A stretch of DNA of 64,000 bases from Methylomicrobium agile (GTDB lineage: Bacteria; Pseudomonadota; Gammaproteobacteria; Methylococcales; Methylomonadaceae). Under the pieces are notes generated by a model that made no database searches, had not been told where the DNA came from, and saw only the letters and a list, made by a program, of their open reading frames with translations. This document shows, one piece after another, positions 44,066 to 54,900 of this stretch. A program made the translations under genes and the position numbers. Location: NCBI RefSeq assembly GCF_000733855.1, contig NZ_JPOJ01000001.1:4078128-4142127 (forward strand), given 5' to 3'. Positions within the stretch are counted from its first letter, which is position 1, and each line of letters begins with the position of its first letter.

Positions 44066-45240
44066 TAACTTACCTCATGGTCTGCATTCAATAGCCCGCG
44101 TATCGGATCAGGGTTGACCAAACTACGTAGCAAATCGTCATTCAGTAACCCCCGTTCCGGCTCAAGATTCACCATGTTTCGAGCTGGATCAAGGCTTTTT
44201 ATGCCCAGCCTGCCGAGCAACAACAGGACCGCAACAACCTTGGCTATCGACGCCTCAACCGCATGTTGTTGCTCATCGGCGAACACAGCCAGCCATTGAG
44301 ATGCGGCGATAGAATCGGTCGACGCCGCGGACTCCGTAGCGCTCACATAACGTACCACCACCGATGCCAGACTATCACCCGATGGCAACGCTTCCGACAA
44401 GGTAGCCAAGGCGCTCGAAACAGCGTTGGCCACCCCATTGGCTTCTGCAGATTCATGAGCCTGTCGCTCGAAGATGCCGCTTACCGACTGATCGTCTATC
44501 GCCTCCAGAGATTGCGCTATTGTCGCGATTATCACAATGCCGGACGACTGAGCATCATTGGTCGACAACGCTTCTGATATGGCTGTCATTGTATTGAGAG
44601 CCGCGGTCATGCCATCACTCGAAAATGCTTGATCAGAGCAGATGGCAATGGCCGACATTAAGGCTGTCACACTATCCAATGCTGATACGGTTTCATTTGT
44701 GATCGCCAGTGAGCCGGTGATTTCCGACTCCTCTATTTCGGATGCCGAAGCAGCGCCAAATGAAATTGCCGAAAAACTTGTGGACGCATACGCACTATCC
44801 AAAGCGCTAATTGAATCTGCAGAGTCCGCTACAAAGTCAGTCAGTGCAGTTTGATTATCGGTAACACCCAATGCCTCAAGCATATCAATAACGAAAATAC
44901 CGAAACACGATGAAGCCTCATTTGCCGCGCCCGCTTCCGAGCGTTCGGCAACAAACGCGCCGGCACAGGTCAATAGAGTGTCTGCCTCAGCGCCGTCTGT
45001 TGCATCAGCTCCGAGAATATTGATAGCGGACGCGGACTCTGACGCCGCCAGAGGGGCGAAAATACTCGCCACCCCATCCAAGGCTGATATCTGAACATCG
45101 GAGGCAGCAATCACATCAGATGCGCTCGCTGACGTGACAATAACGACGGCTATTCCATCTCCGCTAGACGCGGACTCCATGACGGAATCCGAATATTCAC
45201 GCCCGCCATAAAAGAATAGATAGAGATGGGGTGTAAACAC
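44065..45240 (-). CDS. Ala/Ser/Asp-rich repeat protein of the prophage
   Basis: A 391-residue protein made of degenerate repeats, with short units such as SASASDVIAASD, SADSISALDSA, TVSALDSVTAL and TESAASTDSIAAS spaced about 20-40 residues apart. Then follow a hydrophobic segment (AVLLLLGRLGI) and a tail of short repeats (DPARNMVN, EPERGLLN, DPIRGLLN). It is likely a fibrous or surface-exposed virion protein. No family was recognised. The fast-changing composition fits a host-range component. Confidence 0.5.
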   Translation of the reverse strand: MFTPHLYLFFYGGREYSDSVMESASSGDGIAVVIVTSASASDVIAASDVQISALDGVASIFAPLAASESASAINILGADATDGAEADTLLTCAGAFVAERSEAGAANEASSCFGIFVIDMLEALGVTDNQTALTDFVADSADSISALDSAYASTSFSAISFGAASASEIEESEITGSLAITNETVSALDSVTALMSAIAICSDQAFSSDGMTAALNTMTAISEALSTNDAQSSGIVIIATIAQSLEAIDDQSVSGIFERQAHESAEANGVANAVSSALATLSEALPSGDSLASVVVRYVSATESAASTDSIAASQWLAVFADEQQHAVEASIAKVVAVLLLLGRLGIKSLDPARNMVNLEPERGLLNDDLLRSLVNPDPIRGLLNADHEVS

Positions 45241-45243
45241 GGT

Positions 45244-45747
45244 TTACGGCGTCAGGATGGCTTGAGCCTCTTCCGCAGTCACCAGCCCCTGCTGTTGCAA
45301 ATACGCAATCCCAGCCGTCTCGGTCGCGCCGCGCAAATTGACTCCGTTTGCATTTGTCTGCAGCTTAAACAACAAGCGCCGGCAAACGGCATCGCCGTCG
45401 TAAGCCGCCGCGATAATGGCATCCATTGCCGACTCGGAAAACCGATTGCGGAAGTCTTCGTCCGTAACGTACACGGCGTTTTTCGCCACGATCTCTTCGG
45501 GCGTCAGATCGACGATTAGCCAGGCTTGTCGGTAGGTGCCGGCGACATATACCGGATCGATCTCGACAGCTTTCTGGGAGGATTCATCGTGCGCAGGAGG
45601 CGGCACAGGCTCAACCGGGAATACCCCATACTCAGCCAGGGTTTCATCGCTAGGATTTTCCGGAAACGATACCTGGGGAAAATCCGTGCGCAGTCTTGTC
45701 AAAGCATACGGATACTCGGGCGGGTTTGACGTTTTTACATAGTTCAT
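45244..45747 (-). CDS. Tail-fibre assembly-like protein
   Basis: A 167-residue protein with the start YVKTSNPPEYPYALTRLRTDFPQVSFP and LAEYGVFPVEPVPPP, typical of phage tail-fibre assembly or chaperone proteins, followed by TYRQAWLIVDLTPEEI. It lies next to putative tail-fibre genes. Identification is by pattern. Confidence 0.55.
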   Translation of the reverse strand: MNYVKTSNPPEYPYALTRLRTDFPQVSFPENPSDETLAEYGVFPVEPVPPPAHDESSQKAVEIDPVYVAGTYRQAWLIVDLTPEEIVAKNAVYVTDEDFRNRFSESAMDAIIAAAYDGDAVCRRLLFKLQTNANGVNLRGATETAGIAYLQQQGLVTAEEAQAILTP

Positions 45748-45749
45748 CG

Positions 45750-46436
45750 TTATCTCCAGGATGCCACCACCAATCGCGGGTAGCTCACGGTGGCGTCCGA
45801 CAAAGTAGCTGTTATTGTTAAAGAACCACCGGAAAGGTTATCTGCCGTGGCCGCCGTGAAGTTCATGCCACCCGTAGAGGGATAGGTATCCGATTGTTCT
45901 GTTGCATTCGTCCAGCTCGCGGTAGTTCCGGAATCGCAGTTTGCCCCATACTCTGCAAATAAAACGCCATCGGCTTCCGGCGTAAGAGTGACACCGAGGG
46001 AGGGCGATATTACTATCGATTCTGATTTATTTCTTCCGGTTATTGGTGTAGTGGATAAAACATCATAGAGCGCGGCCACTTTTAAGCTGTGAGGGTATAT
46101 TTGAGTTCCGTCGTAGTTGACCACCACATCGGCAGCGGTCCCGGTCGGAACAACGGCATACCAAATTTCATGCGTTCCAGTCGTGCCAGAATCATGAGCG
46201 CTGACGGCTTTGGTTGCCGAAATTCCTCCGATTGTGAGTGACTGAATCAATCGCGGAAAAGAGCCTCCGGCGACGGCGGCGGCGACGGCAACAATCCTGG
46301 TCGCGGCAGCGACCCCAATGTTGACGTTGGAGTGAGTGACACTCGACGCCAAGGCGGACGTGTTAATCTTGCTGTCGGTAAACACAATGCTGGGCTTTTT
46401 CACCGGTTTAGCCGCCAATAGTTTCCGTGCCAGCAT
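45750..46436 (-). CDS. Phage structural protein, unknown
   Basis: A 228-residue beta-rich protein. The start at 46436 (MLARKLLAAKPVKKPSIVF) is chosen because earlier codons overlap the previous gene. Strands such as THEIWYAVVPTGTAADVVVNYDG and VTLTPEADGVLFAEYGA suggest a jelly-roll or Ig-like virion domain. No family recognised. Confidence 0.5.
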   Translation of the reverse strand: MLARKLLAAKPVKKPSIVFTDSKINTSALASSVTHSNVNIGVAAATRIVAVAAAVAGGSFPRLIQSLTIGGISATKAVSAHDSGTTGTHEIWYAVVPTGTAADVVVNYDGTQIYPHSLKVAALYDVLSTTPITGRNKSESIVISPSLGVTLTPEADGVLFAEYGANCDSGTTASWTNATEQSDTYPSTGGMNFTAATADNLSGGSLTITATLSDATVSYPRLVVASWR

Positions 46437-46438
46437 AA

Positions 46439-46810
46439 TCAGCCCCGCCCGTAAACCTGGCTGCCCGCCTTGAACAACACAATCGCCGTATAGCCGGTGG
46501 TTTTCAGCGTCGGGGCGCTGCCGTCCAGCCACACCACGCCGCTGCCGCCCCAGGTTGCATCAGTCCAGGTTAAGGTTCTGGCAGTTCCATCATCAACCAT
46601 TAGAGTGACACTCTGCCCGTCGAGAAAGTTTGTGCTCTTTGGCGTCCGGTTGGCGCCCAGGGTGATCGTCTGAATGCCTCCGTTCGCTGGATTAACCTCA
46701 AACGCCGCTGCATCGGTAATCGTATAAACCTTATCGGTAAATGTCTTTCCGGAAAATCCCGAGCCCTCGATCGTTTCCGTCGTCACATAGCGACTAATCG
46801 GCATTACCAT
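46439..46810 (-). CDS. Phage structural protein, unknown
   Basis: A 123-residue protein: YTITDAAAFEVNPANGG, QTITLGANRTPKSTNFLDGQSVTLMVDDG, LDGSAPTLKTTGYTAIVLFKAGSQVYG. This strand-rich pattern is common in tail-fibre distal domains. It overlaps its neighbours by a few bases and is part of the operon. Confidence 0.5.
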   Translation of the reverse strand: MVMPISRYVTTETIEGSGFSGKTFTDKVYTITDAAAFEVNPANGGIQTITLGANRTPKSTNFLDGQSVTLMVDDGTARTLTWTDATWGGSGVVWLDGSAPTLKTTGYTAIVLFKAGSQVYGRG

Positions 46811-47238
46811 TCCCTCGCGGTAAATGACTGGCCGGTCGTTTGGCCGATGATACTGATGGCGCCCGAGCTTTGACCGCCATACGGCGTTTCATATAATTCA
46901 CCAGGTTTAATTTCGAGAGAATCTTTCGAATAATCTGCCGTGCCGACATCCGATACCCACAGCGAGCCTTCCGAGTTATTACGCAAGCTCCAACCGCGTC
47001 GATTAAGGTTTGATGCTGCCAATTGCTGTGCAGTGCCGCCGGTGGTGATCGTGCCGCTGATATTGATCGGCGATACCGGCGGCACGAAAACGGGCAACGG
47101 ATCGGATGTCGACACCGGCGTAGCCGAATCGTCCGCACCATGCGCGATCTTGCTGATCGGGTAATGCACCCCGCCGATTTCGTCCGTAGCAAATGTGGGT
47201 CCTCCTGAACCGGGATTTGCCGTCACATGGTCGGCCAT
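46804..47238 (-). CDS. Phage structural protein, unknown
   Basis: A 144-residue protein from MADHVTANPGSGGPTFATDEIG. The segment RRGWSLRNNSEGSLWVSDVG resembles domains seen in phage head-decoration or tail proteins. The start at 47238 overlaps the previous stop, giving translational coupling. Confidence 0.5.
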   Translation of the reverse strand: MADHVTANPGSGGPTFATDEIGGVHYPISKIAHGADDSATPVSTSDPLPVFVPPVSPINISGTITTGGTAQQLAASNLNRRGWSLRNNSEGSLWVSDVGTADYSKDSLEIKPGELYETPYGGQSSGAISIIGQTTGQSFTAREW

Positions 47239-47795
47239 TACATCGACCCCGTCCAAGTCACATTCAGCGTATCGCCACTCGCCACCGCCTTGTCGCCGCC
47301 ACCGAATACGCCAGCAGAATATAAAATACCGGTTGTGCCGCCCTTGGCGTTGTTCGTAATCAGGAAGCAACCCTTAATCGTCGTGGTCGCATTGAAACTG
47401 AAACTCGCTGCCTGCGTTGCCTTGCTGCCGCTTGCGGCCGCATTCCACGACAATGCTGGGCGCGTACCGGCGCTGTAGTTCTGGTCTTCCGTCCAGCCTC
47501 CATGCGAGGCCGCCGTATCCCCGGCAGCCGGACCAGTCGTGTACGATGTGCCCGAAATTAGCCCCATATACCAGGCGGCTGTATAACCTGATCCCGCAAA
47601 ATACTTATCGAGCGCATCATTTTTACCTACCGTGGTGACCAGGTTTTCGATATCGTCCGTCCACTTCAGCCGGCCGTCCTTATCCCGGCATTCGACCCGG
47701 TACCGGCCGTGCGCCGTGGTCGCCTCGACCGCGCTGCAATTCGAAGCCAGCGCCGCCGTGCCGTAGCCCCTGGCCTTTGCTGCATCACGCATCAT
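47238..47795 (-). CDS. Phage tail-region protein
   Basis: A 185-residue protein: HGRYRVECRDKDGRLKWTDD, then AAWYMGLISGTSYTTGPAAGDTAASHGGW and ALSWNAAASGSKATQAASFSF. This arrangement is frequent in podovirus and siphovirus tail regions, but its role is not defined. Confidence 0.55.
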   Translation of the reverse strand: MMRDAAKARGYGTAALASNCSAVEATTAHGRYRVECRDKDGRLKWTDDIENLVTTVGKNDALDKYFAGSGYTAAWYMGLISGTSYTTGPAAGDTAASHGGWTEDQNYSAGTRPALSWNAAASGSKATQAASFSFNATTTIKGCFLITNNAKGGTTGILYSAGVFGGGDKAVASGDTLNVTWTGSM

Positions 47796-47964
47796 TGTTC
47801 AGCTCCAGTTCGTGCTCATGAAACCAGCGCTCGTGCGCCTCGCCGGACGCATCGGTATAGCGCACCAGACACTTTTTACAATCCAGATCGTTATCCCACT
47901 GGACTTCAACGATCTCGCCGGTGATGATCGGCTGGACCAGCCTTACCTTGCTATTTTTCTTCAT
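47785..47964 (-). CDS. Small phage protein
   Basis: A 59-residue protein, MKKNSKVRLVQPIITGEIVE, with a KCLVRYTDASGEAHERWFHE core. It looks like a small SH3-like or Tudor-like beta barrel. The start at 47964 avoids a long overlap with the spanin gene. No function assigned. Confidence 0.45.
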   Translation of the reverse strand: MKKNSKVRLVQPIITGEIVEVQWDNDLDCKKCLVRYTDASGEAHERWFHEHELELNNDA

Positions 47965-48226
47965 GTTGATTACTGCCTCCCGGCGGTTGATGGGTACTAT
48001 CGATGATCGCTTCCAGCGTCGCCGCATAATCGGTAATCGCTCGTTGCCGGTCGTAAAGCCGCTGATAGGCGTCCTGAGTCAAGCAAGCCAGTTCCTTGCC
48101 TGACACTCTCGGCAGCACCGGGCGTGCCGGCCGCGATAGCTCGACCGTCACGAATTCTTTTTGAATGACCGGATCGACGCACCCGGTGAGCGCCGCAAAA
48201 CAGACGGAAAAAATTAACCTGCGCAT
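47951..48226 (-). CDS. Outer-membrane spanin-like lipoprotein (Rz1-like)
   Basis: A 91-residue protein with a lipoprotein signal MRRLIFSVCFAALTGC (lipobox Cys at 16) and a Pro-rich mature start (SRPARPVLPRV). Helical remainder with RLYDRQRAITDYAATLEAI. This fits the outer-membrane half of a two-component spanin that breaks the outer membrane at lysis. It abuts the membrane protein at 48226-48501. Confidence 0.65.
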   Translation of the reverse strand: MRRLIFSVCFAALTGCVDPVIQKEFVTVELSRPARPVLPRVSGKELACLTQDAYQRLYDRQRAITDYAATLEAIIDSTHQPPGGSNQHEEK

Positions 48227-48501
48227 CAGAAGTCATCCGTGTCGAAATCGTTGCGCTCACCGGCGTCGATTCGCGCCTGGGCATCATGGTGCTTCTCGGT
48301 CCTTTGCTCATGGACTGTCTTGATCGCATCGTCCGCCTTCTCAATCATCTGCAGCGCGTATTGATGCGATTTTGCCGAAGCAATAGCAACACTCTCTCTC
48401 GCCCGTGAAGTATCGAGTCGGCTCTGCAAAATCTTGATGTAAATGAAGCAGCCCATGATTCCGAGAAATCCGGTAGCGAGCACTCCAAGTTCAATCCACA
48501 T
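48226..48501 (-). CDS. Inner-membrane spanin-like protein (Rz-like)
   Basis: A 91-residue protein with one N-terminal membrane helix (LGVLATGFLGIMGCFIYIKIL) and a long charged coiled coil (SRLDTSRARESVAIASAKSH, MIEKADDAIKTVHEQRTEKH). This is the topology of Rz-type i-spanins. The ATG at 48501 is preferred to one upstream because the helix then starts the protein. Confidence 0.65.
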   Translation of the reverse strand: MWIELGVLATGFLGIMGCFIYIKILQSRLDTSRARESVAIASAKSHQYALQMIEKADDAIKTVHEQRTEKHHDAQARIDAGERNDFDTDDF

Positions 48502-48745
48502 GACGATTACACCTGTTAACATTCTTGGCGTGCCCGACATTGGCCGCAATGGCATTGATAAATCGATCGAGCACCTTGAGCACCGGATAGAATTTCGATT
48601 CTGGATCGGGCGGCGGCGTGATGGCAGAAATCAGCGCACAGGCTGCCATCGCTTTGGGAACGAAATCGCCAAGAGTTGTGAGCAAGGCAGAGAGTGCGCC
48701 CAGCATTTCGGACGCAAGTTGAATGGTGGCGACAGGATCGGCCAT
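48491..48745 (-). CDS. Small phage protein at the head of the lysis cassette
   Basis: An 84-residue protein, ATIQLASEMLGALSALLTTL, GDFVPKAMAACALISAITPPP, DRFINAIAANVGHAKNV. Its place suggests a holin or lysis accessory, but the hydrophobic segments are moderate and no endolysin gene is next to it, so this is a guess. Confidence 0.5.
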   Translation of the reverse strand: MADPVATIQLASEMLGALSALLTTLGDFVPKAMAACALISAITPPPDPESKFYPVLKVLDRFINAIAANVGHAKNVNRCNRHVD

Positions 48746-48853
48746 AGTGTCTCCTTGCCTCCCGGCAAATGAGTGAAATGTTCTTATAATTCACAATATA
48801 ACATAGGCGGAAACTTGGGGAAATTCTTTTTCCTGTTATAACGCTTGCAAAAT

Positions 48854-48872
48854 TTGTGATTATAATTCACAA
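48854..48872 (-). promoter_or_regulatory. 19-bp palindrome upstream of the lysis cassette
   Basis: TTGTGATTATAATTCACAA, about 110 bp upstream of the gene at 48745. It shares its arms with the palindrome at 61489-61507. A further half-site (ATAATTCACAA) lies at 48786-48796, nearer the gene. It is probably an operator of a prophage regulator. Confidence 0.6.
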
Positions 48873-48930
48873 TTAAATCTCAGGGTTTTGCCTTGTTATC
48901 TCCTCTAAAGTGTTGTGCATGAAGAAAGGT

Positions 48931-48968
48931 CCCCGTCGGTTTAACCATTGCCGGCGGGGATTTTTTTT
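48931..48968 (+). terminator. Stem-loop with T run between the giant gene and lysis cassette
   Basis: A nine-pair stem, CCCCGTCGG/CCGGCGGGG with one G-T, around an 11-base loop is followed by eight T on the plus strand. On the minus strand, the direction of the flanking genes, the run after the stem is ACCTTTCTTC, which is weaker. It may still punctuate the minus-strand operon. Confidence 0.55.
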
Positions 48969-48997
48969 GTCTGCTGGTCATCGGTAAAGCACCTAAA

Positions 48998-51900
48998 TTA
49001 CCTCAGGCGAGGATGCACAATAGACGCCCTAGCATAATCACTCATTTGCTGTGACCGCTCTTTGATAAGGTCGCTGTATTCATTACTGATTTCAGCCCTC
49101 TCGTCAGTCGACAAGTTACGCTCCTTGAGCAGTTGCGTCCGCCGCCGTTTAATATCCTCGATCTCAAACTTCATATGCCTGAGATTATTGGCCCGGCTCT
49201 TCATGGGGTCAACCGAATACATGTTGACCCCCAAAAGTCGAAGTGCAGCCTGGGTTTCCGTGGTCTTCACGTCCCCCTGCTTATCGACGGCGCCGTTCAG
49301 TGCATCATAAAGCTTTCCTGCAAAGCCGTTGTTTGTTACCCAGGTCGGAGCGGACAGGTTCCACAAATACCCCATGATCGAAGCGATTTGCTTGCTGGTC
49401 GGGTCGCGCTCATCCACAATCTCTTTCTTCGTGAAGGGATCAATATTGGTCTGGATCGCCGAGATCATGCTGGTGATCGGGCCGCCTAAAATACCCGTGG
49501 TCTGGATGGCGTCCGAAATCTCCCCATCTTTCAGGCTGTGTACCAGCTCGGTCCACATTGTCCACGGCAAGAAGTAACCAAAATCGATTGCCTGCCATTT
49601 CCCGTTTTCATCCTTTGCCGGGATGAAGTACGCATGTCCGCGCTTTTGCAGCCATTCTGGCAGGGCCAGTTTCAGCTTTTCCACCTCATCGTCATCCACA
49701 TCCGCCATGCCGGCCACCAGGGCGGTCAGCACGAACGGAACGGCCATATAAGGCGCGAATGCCCAAGGCCGGGTAGCGGCCACCTCCAGCATTCTCGGAA
49801 GCGCCTTCATGTAGAACGTCAGGAACGGAACGCCGATGGGCGCGTTTCTGAGATAACGCATGGACGGCGTAACCAGGGAATAGTCGAACATCCATTTTTG
49901 CGCCTCCAGTGCCGCCTGGCTTTCGCTCGCACCTTTCTCCATTTCGTCAATAATCTTGGCAGTCTTAAAGATGGCTTCGCTGAATTGGTAGAGGTCGCCG
50001 GTCTTATCCATGATCTTTCCGCCGATCGACTTCAAATCGGCAAAACCAATGCCTTTTTTATTTCTCTTTTCAACGTCCAGTAATTCCCGATCGATCCTAA
50101 ACATCTCCTGAGAGCTGAACGTCGATTCGGTTATGCCGTATTTCCTGGCAATTTGCCAATGCTTTCCATCGCTCTTTATCTCCCTGATGGCTTGAATAAC
50201 GCGCGAAGGCACTTTATGAAACGGCACTCCGGACAGATGCAACAAGATCCCGTTCGAGAGGAAGTTTCTCACCTGAGCGGGCGGATTGGCGGCCACCTTG
50301 CTCCATTTCCAGAGCTGAGTAAACTGGGTCGCCAGCCCGCCATAACCCAATACCTGCTCGGCTATGCTTTCATCCCCGGTGTTAACACGGGTGGCCCCTA
50401 CAATGTCATCATAGATTTCCGTACGCACGATCAGTCCGCGCATCGCGCCGTACCGAGGCGTATTGGGGATTTTCTTGAATCCTTTGGGCGCTACGCTGGC
50501 CTGTTCGGATTGCAGCGACTGGTCGGCAACCTCATCCATTTCGTTCGCAAGCTCGATAGCCTCCATCTTATCGGCCTCAATGTAATGGATGGCTTGAGCG
50601 CGAATACGCTGCGCCTCGGCCTTCAAATAAAGCGGCGTCACTTTCCGGCCTTTCCAGTCAACCAACGATTGCTGCAAAACCCAATCCTTGTTTTCCGAAA
50701 TCTGCTCCAGCCAGTCGAGCAACGCAACATCGCGCATTTGAATGCCGTAGCCTTTCGAAGCCAGATAACCGGGGTTGGTAATTTCGCCAAGAATCAGCCG
50801 GCGCACGTCGGGCGGAATGTCTTTGCGGGATTTCAAATAACCCATGTTGGACGGTTTCTTGCCGGTCCCCAGAGCGGAAATGATGTTGTCGTCTAGTAAA
50901 TGCTTGAGGTACAGCCTCGGCAAATACCCGCCTAGGTTCCGGTCGTAGGTTTCTTCATCGAGAAGCCCGCGGTCGACCAGCTTCTGCCCCACATCGATGA
51001 TCGTCTTCTTCGTTTTGACAGCACTGGCCCGTATGGCCTCGTTCTTGATGATCGAGGGATTCGCATACTTGTTGGTCAGGTACTCGAACACATTGGCCTG
51101 ATCCTCTCCGGCGTCTTTGAAGGCGTCGTAAATGCCTCTGGACACCTCGTCGACCTTGGCCAGTTTCCCCAGCGTCAAATACCGCTTCACGAGGTAATCG
51201 TCTTTATTGGGCAGGTCTTTAAGCGGGCCAATACCGTCCAGCGCATGAATGATGTTGTCAAGATAGTGCTTTGCCCTATTCTTCAACTCATGTTGTGATG
51301 ATTCAGCGTGATCGCCGAGTAATTCATCAATGGACTGATTTTCGTTCTGTGCTCGGCTGAATTTGATGCCGCTTGAACTTTTGTCCGAATCGGGTATCTT
51401 ATTATCGCCAGCTCCCGTTCCGTTTCGGCGAAGTGTAGATTCGGGATGTGTAGCCGCAAGTGCGTCTCCAGCCGAGCTTGCGGCATCTGGCTTTATTTCG
51501 TACCCTGTAACCATCCAAGTATTTGAAGCTGGTCGCTTGACCAATATCACCTCATTCTTGCCATCGTTAATTGTGGCGCTCTTTACGTTTCCGTGTTCGT
51601 AATATCGAACCTCTTCCCCTCGCGCAATCGTTTCCACCAAGTCGAACAGCAGCCTCTTTGCTTGCGCATCGGTCAAGCCGTCCTTCCGTTGCCGGGCCTC
51701 CAGAATATGCGATAAGCCTTTTGCACCCTTCCGCCGGCCCCGCGCATCAGCCGCTTTCCCCTCTTCGCCCCAAACAAAATCCACCCATCCCATACCGGTC
51801 CTAAACATAGCCCGGTGCTCGGTCGTTTTGTTTAGCAGCGCCTTGGTCATGGCTGCCTTACCACGTCGAATGTTGGCTTCGACCGATTTCATTGCGGAAG

Positions 51901-54900
51901 CGCTGAGGCTGATGCCATTACTCCCGACTTTACCATTCTCGATGGTTTGCTTTACGTTTGAGCTTGCAACCTTTGCCCCATATCGCGACATTGCTGCCAG
52001 ATCGGCCGGCGTCAGCGAGCGGATAAAACCCATGTCCAGGCCGGAACGAATCAGCGCCACGCGGATTGCCGCAATGAAATCCTCGATCGCCTTCCGGACC
52101 AGGCCGCCCAGCGAATCAGGACGCTTGCTGTACTCCGAAACCAGATAGGCGCGGTATTCCTCGGCTTGGTCGGCTGCTGGCGTCTTAGCGTCCATCACGC
52201 GCCGGTATGCGGCCTTTTCAATCGCGCTACCACGGCCGGCCGCCGCATGTTTGAAACTGCGGTCGAGCTGGTTTTCAAAGCGGTTGATTGCGGCTTTCAG
52301 TTGCGGGTCGACGGCTTCGGCCCGGTGCAGGAGTTCGTGGGCCAGGACGGACGGCAGGTTATCCTGATTGAGCATATCGGCAACCAGATACATCTGGTCG
52401 TGCCGCCCGTCATAGAGCGCTTCGACGCCGCTGAGCTTGCTATATTTCGCAGTGATGCTAACGTCTTCGTCGGAGAAGATTACATAGTTGTAATTTTCGC
52501 GCTCGCCAGATCGACTGGTGCCATCCAGGTATTTGATGCCGCGAATTCCGAGTGAATGCAGATAATCGGATGCGGATTTTGCGGTTTCCGCACCCATCCC
52601 AGCTTTAGCAATCGTGATCGAATTATACATTTGCTGACCTGAAGGGTTATTCTTCGCCATATTTGGCAATTCAGAATCAAGCAAGGCTTGTTCAAGCAAG
52701 TGTTTGACTTTATCGCTTTGCTCACTCAGCGGCTTATCCCAAAGCAAATACTCGTCTTGTTCTGGGGCGAGTTCGACTTGGTAAAGACGGCCTTGCTTGG
52801 CCAAGGCCTGTTTTGTCTCGTCCGATAAGTCATAATCATCGGGGTGTTTTAATGCCGCAGAGATAGCTTGATGTGGGTAGTCAAAGCCCAGCCAATCATC
52901 ATTCTGCAAGGCAATCAATAGGTCCTTCTGCGCATCACTCAGATTGGGGCTTGCCAGCATTTCATCAACTGCGTCACTGGGGGTCGAATACTCATCGTAT
53001 GAGTCCCTCGCCAAGTCAATGAAGTCTCTGGCACTGAGCCCCTTGCGGTAATACTCAGCAATCCCTTTACTATCTGCAAAATAAAGCCCGTAGCCGAACG
53101 CCTGCGCGCCCTCACCTTTGCCGATATGTTCCAGACTGAACCGGTCAAAATCGTGTGGTGTGCCATGCCAGGCCGCATGATACAGCGCTGTGCCGCGCTC
53201 CTGTAGATAGGCCGGAAGATCTTCGACCGATTGCACTACTTTCAACTTCCCGGCATCGAGCAGCCGCTTGACGCGCTTGGGCAGCCAAGATTTAACGTCG
53301 TCGACGGTGCTGCTGGTTTTCGTTGCGCCTGTGCTTTTTTTGACGCCAGCCGCGGGCCGCTCAATATGCCGCAACCGAACAAACCAACCATTACCGCGTC
53401 CATTGGCCTGATAAGTGAACTGGTCGACCGCCTTGGCCATGCCTTCATTCGGCACAAATACGCCATCCAGCACCTTGCCTTTTTTGGTCGTTACCTGAAC
53501 GGCCGGCGCATCGGTCAAAACCTTGTCGCCTTTCAGTTCGAACTTGGCTCTGTCTGCGCTCTCGGCAATGGCGCCGGATTCCTGCGCGGCTTTCTCGGTT
53601 TGCTTTGCCGCGGCATCGGCTTTGGCGACTTGATCGCGCCAGCTTTCCGGCTTGGCTCCTTCGGTATGTTCCTGAACATTGCGCGGCCGTATGCTCAAAT
53701 TCTCGATACGCTCGAACAGTTCCTTGATGTTTTCCGCATTCGAGTAATCGCGGTCCTGCTGCTGAACCTTGTTGGCGTCGGACTCGCTTACCTTGTCGAT
53801 CACCACAATGCGGGTTTTAACGCCGGTCCCGGCGCGTTCGAACGTGGATGATGGCAAGCGAATATTGGCCGCCAGGTAAAAGTCCTTTGCCGTCTCGCTT
53901 TCCATCCAGGCATCAAACCGCTTATCGGCGGACGGTCCTTCCGGAATCAACGCGACAATCCGGCCATTCATGCGCAAATGCTTGGCTGCTTTTGCCAGGT
54001 GCTCGATCGCCGTCTTTCCGCCCGAACCGAACGGCGGGTTCATCACGATCGCATCGTACTTGTTGATGATGTTCAGATCCTCGAATTGCTCGCGCCGGAT
54101 ATCGCCGTCGAATACAAGTGCCAGGCGCGAACCCAATTCTCCACTCGGTTCGACGGCGGTTTTCTTGGCATCGTCGCGGAACCAGCGCGCAATTGCACCG
54201 TGGCCGGCGCTGGGCTCCAATACCGAATCCCCTGGGCGGATGTCTGCAATCTCGACCATCTTGAGCCCAACAGGCTCAGGCGTGGCGTAATAATCGACGC
54301 CTTCCGCGGACTTAGTGCGCGCGGTTTTCTTGTGCTGGCCAAAATACAGCGACTTGGCGCGGTCGAACTCGGATAGGACAGAGGCTGCCGCTTTGTCCGC
54401 CGCCTTGCCGCCTTTGCCCTCGTCTTCGTGCCCGGCCGGGTACGCATCGCTTTCCTCGAACGCATTGATGAACGCATCCTTGAGCGCCCGCGCACCTTCG
54501 CCGGCCGCCAGGTTCTCGGCGGTTGAGGCTCGTTGCGCAATCGTGGACGCAAACGCCCAGCGTTCCCAATTGGTCCCGGTATTCAGGTAGCGGAACAGCG
54601 CGTCCGACTGCTGGCCAACCCGATAAATCCGGCCTTCCTGCTGAATCGCTGTGGTCGGCTGCGTCGGTAGACCGATATTCAGCAAAACGCGCTTATGCTT
54701 TCCGGTGGTGTCGTGGAACGATACGCCCTCTTTCGCGCTGGCCGACTGCACCAGGATCAGGTTCTTTCCGGAAGTATCGTCATTGAACTGGCCGGCCAAT
54801 TTAATTCGCTCTTTCGGGCTTACGTCGCCGTTATAGATCATCACATCATCGCCGAACTCGGCCCGGAAGGCGTTGATTGGCGAAGGCAAGGCGCTGAACG

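Noticed and set aside
44065..47795. Diversity-generating retroelement target among the tail genes
   Set aside because: No reverse transcriptase or template repeat was seen in the window, and no near-identical repeat pair lies near a gene end.
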